Below are positions 1 to 6,951 of a DNA stretch of 64,000 nt, piece after piece (positions within the stretch are counted from its first letter, which is position 1; every line of letters begins with the position of its first letter). Origin of the DNA: Anaerostipes hominis (ex Lee et al. 2021) (lineage in GTDB: Bacteria > Bacillota > Clostridia > Lachnospirales > Lachnospiraceae); the NCBI RefSeq assembly GCF_002270485.1, contig NZ_NQOG01000009.1, positions 1 to 64,000 on the forward strand, read 5' to 3'. A program made the translations under genes and the position numbers. The notes below the pieces were generated by a model. The model was given only the letters and a program-made list of their open reading frames with translations. It did no database searches and was not told where the DNA came from.

Positions 1-14
1 CGACTTACCTCACC

Positions 15-398
15 GTGCTTTGTAGTATAGCTTCTTTAAAAACTATTTTATCAGCAATGTGGAAAAGTGAAAGACTTTCATTACTATTTGTGCCGCCGAC
101 TTGGCGGCGGAATGGAGATTATTATGAGAGAACCAAAGAACGACAAAAAAGATACATTAACCTGATAGAGAAAATATGTTTTGTTGTCTGTGGTATTGAA
201 GTCTTAGTACAGAAAAGCGAGCTTTCTATAGCATTGGAGAAATTACCAGAAATAAAACGAAATGTCCTTCTTCTATCCTGCTTTGAAGAACTTTCAGATA
301 CTGATATTGCTGAATTGATGAACGTGACAAGAAACGGAATCTATAAGCGCAGACAGTCAGCATTACAGTTGATGAAAGAACTATTGCAGGAGGAATAA
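15..398 (+). CDS. Sigma-70 region 4-like ORF of a conjugative element, probably partial
   Basis: The C-terminal half (from about residue 65) resembles the sigma-like regulatory protein found next to the excision/integration genes of Tn916- and Tn1549-type elements: a helical segment with LPEIKRNVLLLSCFEELS followed by a helix-turn-helix (DIAELMNVTRNGIYKRRQSA). The first 60 residues do not look like the family, so the true start is probably lost or outside the window, or the frame is altered upstream. It is followed at once by broken integrase, MATE and kinase pieces, so it is most likely a leftover of an integrated element and may not be functional. The family call is by pattern recognition only. 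Confidence 0.5.
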   Translation: MLCSIASLKTILSAMWKSERLSLLFVPPTWRRNGDYYERTKERQKRYINLIEKICFVVCGIEVLVQKSELSIALEKLPEIKRNVLLLSCFEELSDTDIAELMNVTRNGIYKRRQSALQLMKELLQEE

Positions 399-402
399 CG
401 AC

Positions 403-519
403 ATGGCAAAGAACGTAGATAAATGCCCTGCCTATCGAACCATTTCCGTTGCATGGGATGGTAATGAAAACTCAAGAATATCAAGCGAGGTACAGAAAAA
501 GGAAGACAGTATCTTATGA
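403..519 (+). pseudogene. Short unidentified ORF in element debris
   Basis: ATG at 403 follows an AGGAGG-like site that overlaps the end of the sigma-like gene and opens a 38-residue frame ending at 519. I do not recognise it. Its position, directly after the sigma-like ORF and before integrase sequence, is where conjugative elements carry a small DNA-binding gene or excisionase, so it may be the first codons of such a gene cut by a deletion. Confidence 0.2.
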
Positions 520-790
520 ACGCTCTGGAAAATGATACAGAGCCGAAAGTTATCCTCACACCAGAGCAGGAAGAACGCCTGCTTGCCTTTATGGAAACGG
601 ATAATATTTACAGCAAGTATTATCATATGATGAATGCCGTCATTCGTGCAGACGGAAGCCCTTCTTAGTCTATGGCTTCTATGCTGCTTGGCGCAATTAT
701 AAACATCATTTTAGATCCTGTATTTATTTTTGGCCTGCACTGGGGTATGAAAGGCGCTGCTCTTGCTACGGTTACGGGGCAGTTTCTACC
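516..790 (+). pseudogene. Integrase scrap fused in frame to a MATE efflux scrap
   Basis: Reading from 516, residues such as ILTPEQEERLLAFME and IYSKYYHMM look like the start of the catalytic domain of a tyrosine recombinase (the segment just before the first active-site Arg). In the same frame the text then changes to NAVIRADGSPS, a stop codon TAG at 666-668, and SMASMLLGAIINIILDP with VFIFGLHWGMKGAALATVTG, which is the well-known central segment of MATE multidrug efflux proteins. The TAG stands where MATE proteins usually have Tyr, so it looks like a point mutation. Two unrelated genes have therefore been joined by a deletion and then inactivated. About 40 residues of each partner remain. 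Confidence 0.6.
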
Positions 791-997
791 CTCATATTTG
801 AAGCAGCACCGATTGCGGATAACGGAAGCTGCGTCATTTTAGGCAGAGCTGCCGACTATGTATTGCGTAATTATAAGAATGGCATTCGTATCTTTATTTA
901 TGCCCCTTCTGATTACCGTATGCGCCGCGTTATGGAAGTATATGGGGACAGCGCAGAGAAAACGAAGAAGAACATTCGCCGTTCCAATGAAGCAAGG
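791..997 (+). pseudogene. Cytidylate kinase-like fragment
   Basis: From 791 the frame reads LIFEAAPIADNGSCVILGRAAD and then YVLRNYKNGIRIFIYAP, which matches the central part of the cytidylate kinase-like proteins of Firmicutes (VILGRCADYVL motif and the following FIYAP strand). The P-loop N-terminus is missing, replaced by the MATE scrap, and the C-terminus stops near a terminator at 998. In clostridia this kinase-like gene is often found beside or fused to a MATE transporter gene, so this junction may be the relic of such a pair with the middle deleted. Not functional as seen. Confidence 0.6.
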
Positions 998-1032
998 GCG
1001 GCTGCCGTAAAAAACAGCCGCTGTCTTTTTCT
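998..1032 (+). terminator. Rho-independent terminator
   Basis: GCGGCTG at 998-1004 pairs with CAGCCGC at 1015-1021 and is followed by a T-rich run (TGTCTTTTTCTT). It closes the block of gene remnants and insulates the reductase operon that follows. Confidence 0.7.
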
Positions 1033-1059
1033 TGTATTCATCTTTTCACAAAATTTTTC

Positions 1060-1090
1060 TTGACTTGGAGTTAACTACAAGGAGTATTCT
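1060..1090 (+). promoter_or_regulatory. MerR-type promoter with operator dyad
   Basis: TTGACT at 1060-1065 and TATTCT at 1085-1090 are separated by 19 bases, the over-long spacer that is diagnostic of promoters activated by MerR-family regulators. The spacer carries the dyad CTTGGAGTTAACTACAAG (1064-1081), perfect except for one opposed pair. It sits 58 bases before the aldo/keto reductase start. No MerR gene lies next to it; the only one in the window (7856) has its own, different operator. Confidence 0.7.
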
Positions 1091-1147
1091 TTATATATGG
1101 GATACATAAATAATTAACTCGATGTGAAATATTCAAGGAGGATTCGT

Positions 1148-2287
1148 ATGATTTATAAAGATTTTAAAGACAAGAAGCTTTCTGCCCTGGGACTGGGAGC
1201 AATGCGTCTTCCGATTATGAAGGGTGGTTCGGATGGACAGATTGATGAAGAGCAGACTGTAAAGATGGTAGATTATGCGCTGGACCATGGGATCAATTAT
1301 TTTGATACCGCGTATGGCTATCACGACGGACAGTCAGAGATTGTCATGGGTAAAGTATTAGGCAGGTACCCACGGGAGAGCTATTATTTAGCCGACAAGT
1401 TTCCAGGGTATGATTTGTCAAACATGGATAAGGTGGAGAGCATTTTTGAAGAACAGCTGAAAAAATGCGGAACAGATTATTTTGATTTTTACCTGTTTCA
1501 TAACGTATATGAAAAAAATATAGATCCCTATATGGATGAAAAATACGGCATTATGGAATACCTGAGAAAGCAGAAAGAAGCCGGAAGAATCAGACATCTG
1601 GGATTTTCCTGTCATGGACGATATGACACATTAAAACGATTCCTGGATACATACGGCGATGATTTGGAATTCTGCCAGATCCAGCTGAATTATCTGGACT
1701 GGAAACTCCAGGATGCAAAAGCTAAGGTGGAACTGCTCAATGAATACAAGATGCCGATCTGGGTTATGGAGCCGTTAAGAGGAGGAAAGCTGGCGTCACT
1801 CTCTGATGAAAACAGCGAGAAGCTGAAGGCCTGCCGTCCGGATGAGAAAATTCCGGCCTGGGGATTCCGGTTTTTACAGTCAATCCCGGGAGTGACCATG
1901 ATCCTTTCCGGCATGTCCGATATGGAACAGTTGATGGAAAATGCGGCTACATTTGCACAGGAAAAGCCGCTGACAGAGGAAGAAATAAAGGTTTTGATGG
2001 AAGTTACCGACAGCATGCTGGATATTCTTCCATGCACTGCCTGCCGCTACTGTACATCACACTGTCCGAAAAAATTGGATATTCCAACGCTGATGTCTTT
2101 ATACAATGAGAGCCGTTTCAATATGACGATCATCACACAGATGGCTGTAGGTGCCATGCCGGAAGATAAACGTCCGGATGCATGTATCGGATGTAAAAGC
2201 TGTGAAGCAGTCTGTCCGCAGATGCTGAAAATATCTGAGGCAATGAAGGACTTTGCACAAAAGCTTGTACAGCCGGCAGGACTGTGA
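1148..2287 (+). CDS. Aldo/keto reductase with two C-terminal 4Fe-4S motifs
   Basis: 379 residues. The N-terminal barrel has the family signature GLGAMRLP, the catalytic Asp/Tyr pair in FDTAYGYHDG, the Lys in LADKFPGY and the His in YLFHNVYEK. Residues from about 290 form a ferredoxin-like tail: C296-x2-C299-x2-C302-x3-C306 and C346-x2-C349-x2-C352-x3-C356, as in the predicted ferredoxin-containing oxidoreductases of the aldo/keto reductase family common in clostridia. The start is ATG at 1148 behind AAGGAGG at 1135; an upstream in-frame start at 1124 lacks a ribosome site. It probably reduces aldehydes or ketones in the cytoplasm using NAD(P)H and/or electrons from the clusters; the substrate is unknown. 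It forms an operon with the iron alcohol dehydrogenase 23 bases downstream, under the MerR-type promoter, which suggests an electrophile or aldehyde response. Confidence 0.88.
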   Translation: MIYKDFKDKKLSALGLGAMRLPIMKGGSDGQIDEEQTVKMVDYALDHGINYFDTAYGYHDGQSEIVMGKVLGRYPRESYYLADKFPGYDLSNMDKVESIFEEQLKKCGTDYFDFYLFHNVYEKNIDPYMDEKYGIMEYLRKQKEAGRIRHLGFSCHGRYDTLKRFLDTYGDDLEFCQIQLNYLDWKLQDAKAKVELLNEYKMPIWVMEPLRGGKLASLSDENSEKLKACRPDEKIPAWGFRFLQSIPGVTMILSGMSDMEQLMENAATFAQEKPLTEEEIKVLMEVTDSMLDILPCTACRYCTSHCPKKLDIPTLMSLYNESRFNMTIITQMAVGAMPEDKRPDACIGCKSCEAVCPQMLKISEAMKDFAQKLVQPAGL

Positions 2288-2310
2288 GAGACAGAAGAAG
2301 GAGGAAGAAA

Positions 2311-3477
2311 ATGTTAGGAAATTTCAGTTATTCAAATCCAACGAAATTGTATTTTGGAGAGGATTCCTTAAATTATTTAAATGAAGAACTTCCGAAGTAC
2401 GGCAAAAATGTACAGCTTGCCTATGGGGGCGGTTCCATCAAGAAAAACGGGATCTATGATAAGGTGATGGAGATTCTTAAGGCAAACGGGAAAAATGTAT
2501 TTGAGGATGGAGGTGTTATGCCCAATCCTACGGTAGAAAAGCTTTATGAGGGCGTAGAGATTGCCAGAGAACATAAAGTGGACTTCATCCTGGCCGTAGG
2601 CGGCGGGTCTGTCTGTGATTATGCCAAGGCAGTGTCTATCTCAGTTCATTGTGAAGAAGATCCATGGGATAAATACTATCTGCGTATGGAGGACGTGGAC
2701 AATGAGATCATTCCGGTGGGCTGCGTCCTGACGATGGTCGGAACAGGTTCAGAGATGAACGGCGGGTCTGTCATCACCAATCATGAGACGAAGTTAAAGA
2801 TCGGCCATGTTTTCGGAGAAAATGTATTTCCAAAGTTTTCGATTCTAAATCCCACATTTACATTCACTTTGCCGAAGTATCAGATGACAGCAGGATTCTT
2901 TGACATCATGTCTCATATTTTAGAGCAGTATTTCTCAGGGGAGGATGACAGTACCTCTGATTATATCATGGAAGGGCTTTTAAAATCTCTGATCCACAGC
3001 TCACGGATTGCCATAAAAAATCCTGCCGACTATGAGGCCAGAAGCAATATTATGTGGATTGCCACATGGGCCTTAAATACTTTTGTTGCAAAAGGGAAAA
3101 CGACCGACTGGGAAGTGCACATGATCGGACAGTCCATCGGCGCATATACGAATGCGACCCATGGAATGACATTATCAGCCGTATCTTTGCCATACTACCG
3201 TTTTCTTATGCCTTACGGCCTTCAAAAGTTCAAACGTTATGCCGTAAATGTATGGGATGTAAATCCGGACGGCAAGACGGATGAACAGATTGCAGAAGAA
3301 GGCCTTTTCTGCATGGAATCCTACATGAAAGAGCTGGGTCTTGTCATGAACATCCGGGAACTCGGTGTGACAGAAGAAATGCTTTCTGGGATTGCAGACG
3401 GAACCTTTGTCATGGAAGGAGGATATAAGGTTCTGACACATGATGATATCGTTACTATATTAAGAAAAAGTATGTGA
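2311..3477 (+). CDS. Iron-containing alcohol dehydrogenase (YqhD/BdhA type)
   Basis: 388 residues, full length for the butanol-dehydrogenase branch of the iron alcohol dehydrogenases. Visible signatures are the nucleotide-binding GGGSVCDYAKA, the GTGSEMNGGSVIT segment, and the metal-binding histidine region with ATHGMTLSAVSLPYY near residue 275. Start ATG at 2311 follows GAAGGAGG. It reduces aldehydes to alcohols (or the reverse) with NAD(P)H in the cytoplasm. Together with the upstream aldo/keto reductase it looks like a carbonyl-detoxifying or fermentation pair induced through the MerR-type promoter. Substrate range cannot be read from sequence. No clear terminator follows; the next 1 kb is gene debris. 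Confidence 0.9.
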   Translation: MLGNFSYSNPTKLYFGEDSLNYLNEELPKYGKNVQLAYGGGSIKKNGIYDKVMEILKANGKNVFEDGGVMPNPTVEKLYEGVEIAREHKVDFILAVGGGSVCDYAKAVSISVHCEEDPWDKYYLRMEDVDNEIIPVGCVLTMVGTGSEMNGGSVITNHETKLKIGHVFGENVFPKFSILNPTFTFTLPKYQMTAGFFDIMSHILEQYFSGEDDSTSDYIMEGLLKSLIHSSRIAIKNPADYEARSNIMWIATWALNTFVAKGKTTDWEVHMIGQSIGAYTNATHGMTLSAVSLPYYRFLMPYGLQKFKRYAVNVWDVNPDGKTDEQIAEEGLFCMESYMKELGLVMNIRELGVTEEMLSGIADGTFVMEGGYKVLTHDDIVTILRKSM

Positions 3478-3501
3478 TTCAGATACCGTTTAAATGTTCT
3501 T

Positions 3502-3816
3502 TCAGTAGGTTAAAAATTTTTCGGCTGGTCTGGAGAAGATCTGATGTTTCTTCCAAAGGATGCTCATTTCTTCTTCCAGCTTTGGTGCCAGAGGGGAGCG
3601 GAAACAAAGGCTGCTGTGGGAGGTGTTGATGATTTTGTCAAGACCGACGGCGTATCCTAATCCTTCATCCACAAGCAAAGATGCATTATAGATGAGATTG
3701 TAGGCAGTAGTGATATTTAAATCCGTCACCTGGCATTGAAACCACTGCGTTAAGCTGCCGCCCCGGTGTTCCTGTTGGGACAGGGTCTGGAGCTTGAGGG
3801 CATTGTATTTTGTCAA
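3502..3816 (-). pseudogene. LysR-family regulator, C-terminal fragment
   Basis: About 100 residues matching only the last part of a LysR substrate-binding domain: TAYNLIYNASLLVDEGLGYA, then a typical tail with SILWKKHQIFSRPAEKFL. The whole DNA-binding helix-turn-helix and most of the effector domain are absent, and the frame upstream (3817-3870 on the minus strand) does not look like the family. The apparent start is a TTG without a ribosome site. A dead remnant lying tail-to-tail with the alcohol dehydrogenase; LysR genes are often divergent to the operons they control, so it may once have regulated a neighbour now lost. Confidence 0.65.
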
Positions 3817-3894
3817 ATCAACGGTTCCAAAAACGAGCAGCCCTCCGAAAGGTAAAAATGAAAGCTGGGGTTTAAAAAAGAAAGGAGAGATACG

Positions 3895-4005
3895 ATTGAA
3901 AAAGGTTTTACACTCTTGCTTGTGGGAGTCTTTGTTTTATCTTTAGCGGGCTGCGGCCGGGACATACGTCAGAGAAAAACCTTAAAGAAAAGCATCTCCG
4001 GATAA
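3895..4005 (+). CDS. Possible small lipoprotein with a non-standard ATT start
   Basis: A 36-residue frame reads as a lipoprotein signal: basic start (EKG), hydrophobic stretch, lipobox LAGC, then a short charged tail (GRDIRQRKTLKKSISG). AAGGAG at 3882-3887 is correctly spaced from an ATT at 3895; no ATG, GTG or TTG is available in this frame. ATT starts are rare, so this is either a tiny lipoprotein with an unusual start, or the leftover signal peptide of a larger lipoprotein whose start and body were lost. The surrounding debris favours the second. Confidence 0.3.
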   Translation: MEKGFTLLLVGVFVLSLAGCGRDIRQRKTLKKSISG

Positions 4006-4088
4006 AAAGCCAAAATGGACAGAACATTATAATTAAGCTGCTGTCCATACAAAAGCTACCTTTTTTTGGGTTGACTGTATGAGTGTGA

Positions 4089-4265
4089 TCGAAGATTCAT
4101 CGCAGTTTTCTGCGTATGAATCTGGCCTGTCCGAGAAGACGGCTTGAAGATAGACTGAAACAGTTAAAAGCCGGCGTGGAAGCATATGAGGAATGGTTGT
4201 CAGGACAATGCTGTGAAAAGACAAAAAAAGAAAGTTTTAACACAGAAAATCGGACTATGTTATAA
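4089..4265 (+). pseudogene. MalY/PatB-type aminotransferase, C-terminal fragment
   Basis: After a stop at 4086-4088 the frame reads SFLRMNLACPRRRLEDRL and KQLKAGVEAYEEW. Phrases of the kind FLRxNxACPRxxLExxL(x)RL end the class I pyridoxal-phosphate enzymes of the MalY/PatB (cystathionine beta-lyase) group. About 49 residues of coding sequence remain, without the PLP lysine or any of the large domain. It is not translated as a functional enzyme. Assignment by motif only. Confidence 0.5.
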
Positions 4266-4266
4266 T
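4237..4266 (+). promoter_or_regulatory. Promoter with extended -10
   Basis: TTAACA at 4237-4242 and TATAAT at 4261-4266, spacer 18, with TG one base before the -10 (TGTTATAAT, 4258-4266). It stands 53 bases before the truncated DUF1294 frame at 4319 and may now also feed the two-component genes that follow. Confidence 0.5.
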
Positions 4267-4318
4267 GAAATGAAATAAGATTTTTACCTTTTTAATTGGA
4301 AGAGGGAAAGGAGTTTTC

Positions 4319-4429
4319 ATGAAGTTATTCATAGTCTATCTTGTTTTTATAAATGTAATTACATTTTTTATATATGGGAGCGATAAGCAAAGGGCAAAAA
4401 AGAACAGATGGAGGATTCCGGAAAAATAA
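4319..4429 (+). pseudogene. DUF1294 membrane protein, N-terminal fragment
   Basis: ATG at 4319 behind AAAGGAG. The 36 residues comprise one hydrophobic helix followed by GSDKQRAKKNRWRIPEK and a stop. DUF1294 proteins begin with a helix and then a D-K-x-x-A-x-x-x-x-W-R-I-P-E signature, which is what is seen; the remaining two helices are missing. Just after the stop another frame reads KFYAV, reminiscent of the usual end of the family, so an internal deletion plus frameshift is likely. Confidence 0.55.
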
Positions 4430-4486
4430 AAATTTTATGCAGTATGAATTAGACTGACAGGAATACATAGACGGAGGACTGAGGAT

Positions 4487-5179
4487 ATGATGAAAGGTAG
4501 AATCCTGCTGCTGGAAGACGATGAGAGCTTGAGACGCGGAATTTGTTTTAAACTGGAAAAGGAAGGATACCAAATCTCTGCCTGTCCGGATATCCGGGAG
4601 GGCATGAGACTGTGGAATAAGAATACGTTTGATTTGGTCATCTGCGATATAACACTTGAGGATGGCAGCGGACTGGATTTTTGCCGGGACATCCGTCAAA
4701 GAAGTAATGTGCGTTTCATGTTTTTGACAGCCATGGATCAAGAAATAGATATTGTCATGGGGTACGAGGCCGGAGCGGATGACTATGTGGTAAAACCATT
4801 CAGTCTTGCCGTTCTCATATCCAAGGTTCACGCAGTATTTGCCCGGATGGACGTAAAAGAGGAAAAGATAGAATCCGGAAAAGTATGTGTCCATAAGACA
4901 GAGATGAAGGTCATGGTATCGGGAGAAGAGAGAAGTCTTACCAAAAATGAATGGAAACTGCTGCTTTTGTTTATCTCCCATCCAAGGCAGGTGTTTTCTA
5001 AAGGTCAGCTTTTAGAGCAGATGTTTGACATGGATGGCGAGTTTGCTGATGAAAACACGGTGGCAGTCAACATCAGAAGACTCAGGGAAAAGATTGAGCC
5101 CGATCCGTCTGACCCGGAGTATATTAAAAATATACGGGGGATCGGATATTTGTGGGATAAGGAGTGTACCGGAAATTGA
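4487..5179 (+). CDS. OmpR/PhoB-family response regulator
   Basis: 230 residues. Receiver domain 1-120 with acidic pair D11-D12, phosphoacceptor D54 (LVICDITLEDG), the Thr in FLTAMD and Lys in DYVVKPFS. C-terminal winged helix 130-228 (LTKNEWKLLLLFISHPRQVF, then VNIRRLREKIEPDP, then IRGIGYLW). Two ATGs in tandem (4487, 4490) follow a GGAGG; the first is given. The kinase gene overlaps its end by 16 bases, so the pair is translationally coupled. By analogy with Bce/Vir-type systems it probably activates the ABC transporter now lying at 9281, answering to a cell-envelope agent; that partner assignment is inference. Confidence 0.92.
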   Translation: MMKGRILLLEDDESLRRGICFKLEKEGYQISACPDIREGMRLWNKNTFDLVICDITLEDGSGLDFCRDIRQRSNVRFMFLTAMDQEIDIVMGYEAGADDYVVKPFSLAVLISKVHAVFARMDVKEEKIESGKVCVHKTEMKVMVSGEERSLTKNEWKLLLLFISHPRQVFSKGQLLEQMFDMDGEFADENTVAVNIRRLREKIEPDPSDPEYIKNIRGIGYLWDKECTGN

Positions 5180-6414
5180 TTGGAAAGAGGGAAAAGATCG
5201 GCTGGGTCAAGTTTTCCGTTTGTACGGCAGCTATTTTATTATGTATATTTGGATACGCATTATTTTCAGAAGATAGAAGGCTGATCCGGGAAGAAAAGCA
5301 GCTGCAGGAAACGGCAGGAATGCTGGAAGAGGGAAAGACTAAGGAAGAGATACTGTATCATATATTTCAGGAAGATGACGAAAAAGCTCTGGAGAAAAAG
5401 GGAAAACAGTTTTTTGTCAGGGCAGGTTTTGAAGAAGAGACGAAAGCAAGGTATCAAAGCCGGATGGTGCAGTATATTGTCCATACCGGAGGAGCCCTTT
5501 TAGGCGCTTACCTTCTGATTACAGCAGCTGCATATATCTGGACGAGAGAGACCAGCAGGCGGAGAGAACAGGAGTTTGAACAATTCGGCAGTGTCATTGA
5601 ACAATTTTATACAGGAAATTATCAGGTTCCTTATAAAGAGGAAGAAGGTATGAAAAGTCAGCTTTTCAGCAGACTAAATTCTCTTGGAAAACGTTTGGAA
5701 GTGCAGGAGAAGAGAATACAGGATGAAAAAGAAACTACAAAGTCCTTGGTCACTGATATATCCCATCAGCTGAAAACGCCTGTGACATCTTTAAAAATGT
5801 GTCTGGAACTTTTAGAGGAAGAAGAACTGTCAAAGGAAGAACAAAAAGAGTTTCTCGGTCAGGCAGTGGGACAGACACGGCGGCTGGACAGCCTCACAAA
5901 AGCTCTGATCAATATTTCCAGGATGGAAACAGGCATGATTTCAGTCAAAAAGATCCATGCACCAATCATGGATACCGTCGCCCAGGCAGTCAGCAGTGTT
6001 TATGGGAAGGCTCAGGAGAAGAATATCGAGATGGAAGTGGTGAAAAACAGCGACGGGATCGCCGATATGGCAATCCCCCATGATCCTCACTGGACCAGGG
6101 AAGCGATTGCAAATATTTTGGAAAATGCAGTGAAATACAGCGGAAGGGATACCTGCATCCAGATCCGTATGATGAGACGGACCAGTTTTTTGAGGATTGA
6201 AATTGAGGATCAGGGGATCGGAATTGACAGCAGAGACTATTCCAAAATCTTTCAGCGGTTCTACCGGGGAACAGCACCGCAGGTAAAAAAAGAGGACGGC
6301 TCCGGAGTCGGCCTTTATCTTACCAGAAGTATCCTGGAGGCTCAGGGAGGGTCTATTTCTGTTTCTGCGGGGAAACAGGGAAGTATCTTTAAGATACATT
6401 TAAGTTTATTATAA
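5164..6414 (+). CDS. Sensor histidine kinase with two membrane helices
   Basis: 416 residues. GTG start at 5164 lies behind AAGGAG and overlaps the regulator. Helix 1 about residues 14-33, a charged extracytoplasmic stretch of some 70 residues, helix 2 about 104-125, then a HAMP-like linker and coiled segment. Phosphoacceptor H201 is in TDISHQLKTPVTS. The ATPase domain shows the N box (AIANILENAVKYS), G1 (EIEDQGIGID) and G2 (GSGVGLYLTRSIL). The short extracytoplasmic region is modest for ligand binding; kinases paired with an ABC exporter often sense through the transporter. Followed by a terminator at 6454, so the operon ends here. Confidence 0.92.
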   Translation: MYRKLIGKREKIGWVKFSVCTAAILLCIFGYALFSEDRRLIREEKQLQETAGMLEEGKTKEEILYHIFQEDDEKALEKKGKQFFVRAGFEEETKARYQSRMVQYIVHTGGALLGAYLLITAAAYIWTRETSRRREQEFEQFGSVIEQFYTGNYQVPYKEEEGMKSQLFSRLNSLGKRLEVQEKRIQDEKETTKSLVTDISHQLKTPVTSLKMCLELLEEEELSKEEQKEFLGQAVGQTRRLDSLTKALINISRMETGMISVKKIHAPIMDTVAQAVSSVYGKAQEKNIEMEVVKNSDGIADMAIPHDPHWTREAIANILENAVKYSGRDTCIQIRMMRRTSFLRIEIEDQGIGIDSRDYSKIFQRFYRGTAPQVKKEDGSGVGLYLTRSILEAQGGSISVSAGKQGSIFKIHLSLL

Positions 6415-6453
6415 CTTAAAATAAATTTCTGAATATCTTTTTAAATCTTCTTA

Positions 6454-6498
6454 AATGTCCGTATAGCCTTATTTTATCGGCTATTCGGGCATTATTTC
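6454..6498 (+). terminator. Terminator of the two-component operon
   Basis: A 15-base arm at 6454-6468 (AATGTCCGTATAGCC) pairs with 6479-6493 (GGCTATTCGGGCATT) with one G-U pair and one mismatch; the loop is ten bases and the 3' side is moderately T-rich. The next 400 bases hold no intact gene. Confidence 0.55.
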
Positions 6499-6566
6499 TA
6501 TCGGTGGATACTTCACATTTCTTCTTATATATCCTCATGTTTTGGCTTTGAAAAGTGGTAAATTCT

Positions 6567-6698
6567 TTACGCTATCAAACGTAACAATTCTGATTTCACA
6601 CCGTCAATAGACGCATGAGCGTACAGGTTCAGCGTGATATTGATATTTGAATGACCCATGATATATTGCAGGCTCTTAGGGTTCAAATTCAGCTTATT
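6567..6698 (-). pseudogene. Tyrosine recombinase, C-terminal fragment
   Basis: On the minus strand about 44 codons read LNPKSLQYIMGHSNINITL, then NLYAHASIDGVKSELLRLIA and a stop. This is the end of a tyrosine recombinase catalytic domain: the LQxxMGHSxIxxT motif with its conserved His and the downstream active-site Tyr in LYAH. Everything upstream, including the catalytic Arg residues, is gone. A second minus-strand coding-like scrap (about 6694-6806, reading MDTILEEVLRVDSSYQKV) lies upstream and is not recognised. The fragment marks one edge of the A+T-rich insertion that separates the two-component genes from the ABC transporter. Bases 6807-6896 show nothing recognisable. Confidence 0.7.
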
Positions 6699-6896
6699 CA
6701 ATCATTTTGACTTTACGATGTGTTTGTTCGTTTACTTTTTGATAACTGCTATCTACTCTAAGAACTTCTTCTAAAATGGTGTCCATTCTATGTATCTGAA
6801 AATGTGCTTGCTAAGACAGGTAGAAACTGGAAGATTGTAATGCAATGAATTTAAAAGCAGTGACTGTAATTAAACAATAGAAAAAATTATTTTCCA

Positions 6897-6927
6897 TTGA
6901 CTTTGACGTTACGTCATAGTGTATTAT
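6897..6927 (+). promoter_or_regulatory. MerR-type promoter of the protease-regulator operon
   Basis: TTGACT at 6897-6902 and TATTAT at 6922-6927 with a 19-base spacer. The spacer is filled by the dyad TGACGTTACGTCA (6904-6916), which extends to 6901-6919 with one mismatch. It is the typical arrangement for activation by DNA untwisting by a MerR-family regulator, and the MerR gene is the second gene of the operon, so positive autoregulation is expected. Confidence 0.8.
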
Positions 6928-6951
6928 GTAAAAAAAGAAAGGGGTGCAATT

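Noticed and set aside
5799-6083. Long overlapping ORFs inside the histidine kinase gene
   Set aside because: Shadow frames on both strands; the kinase motifs H, N, G1 and G2 are all in one frame.
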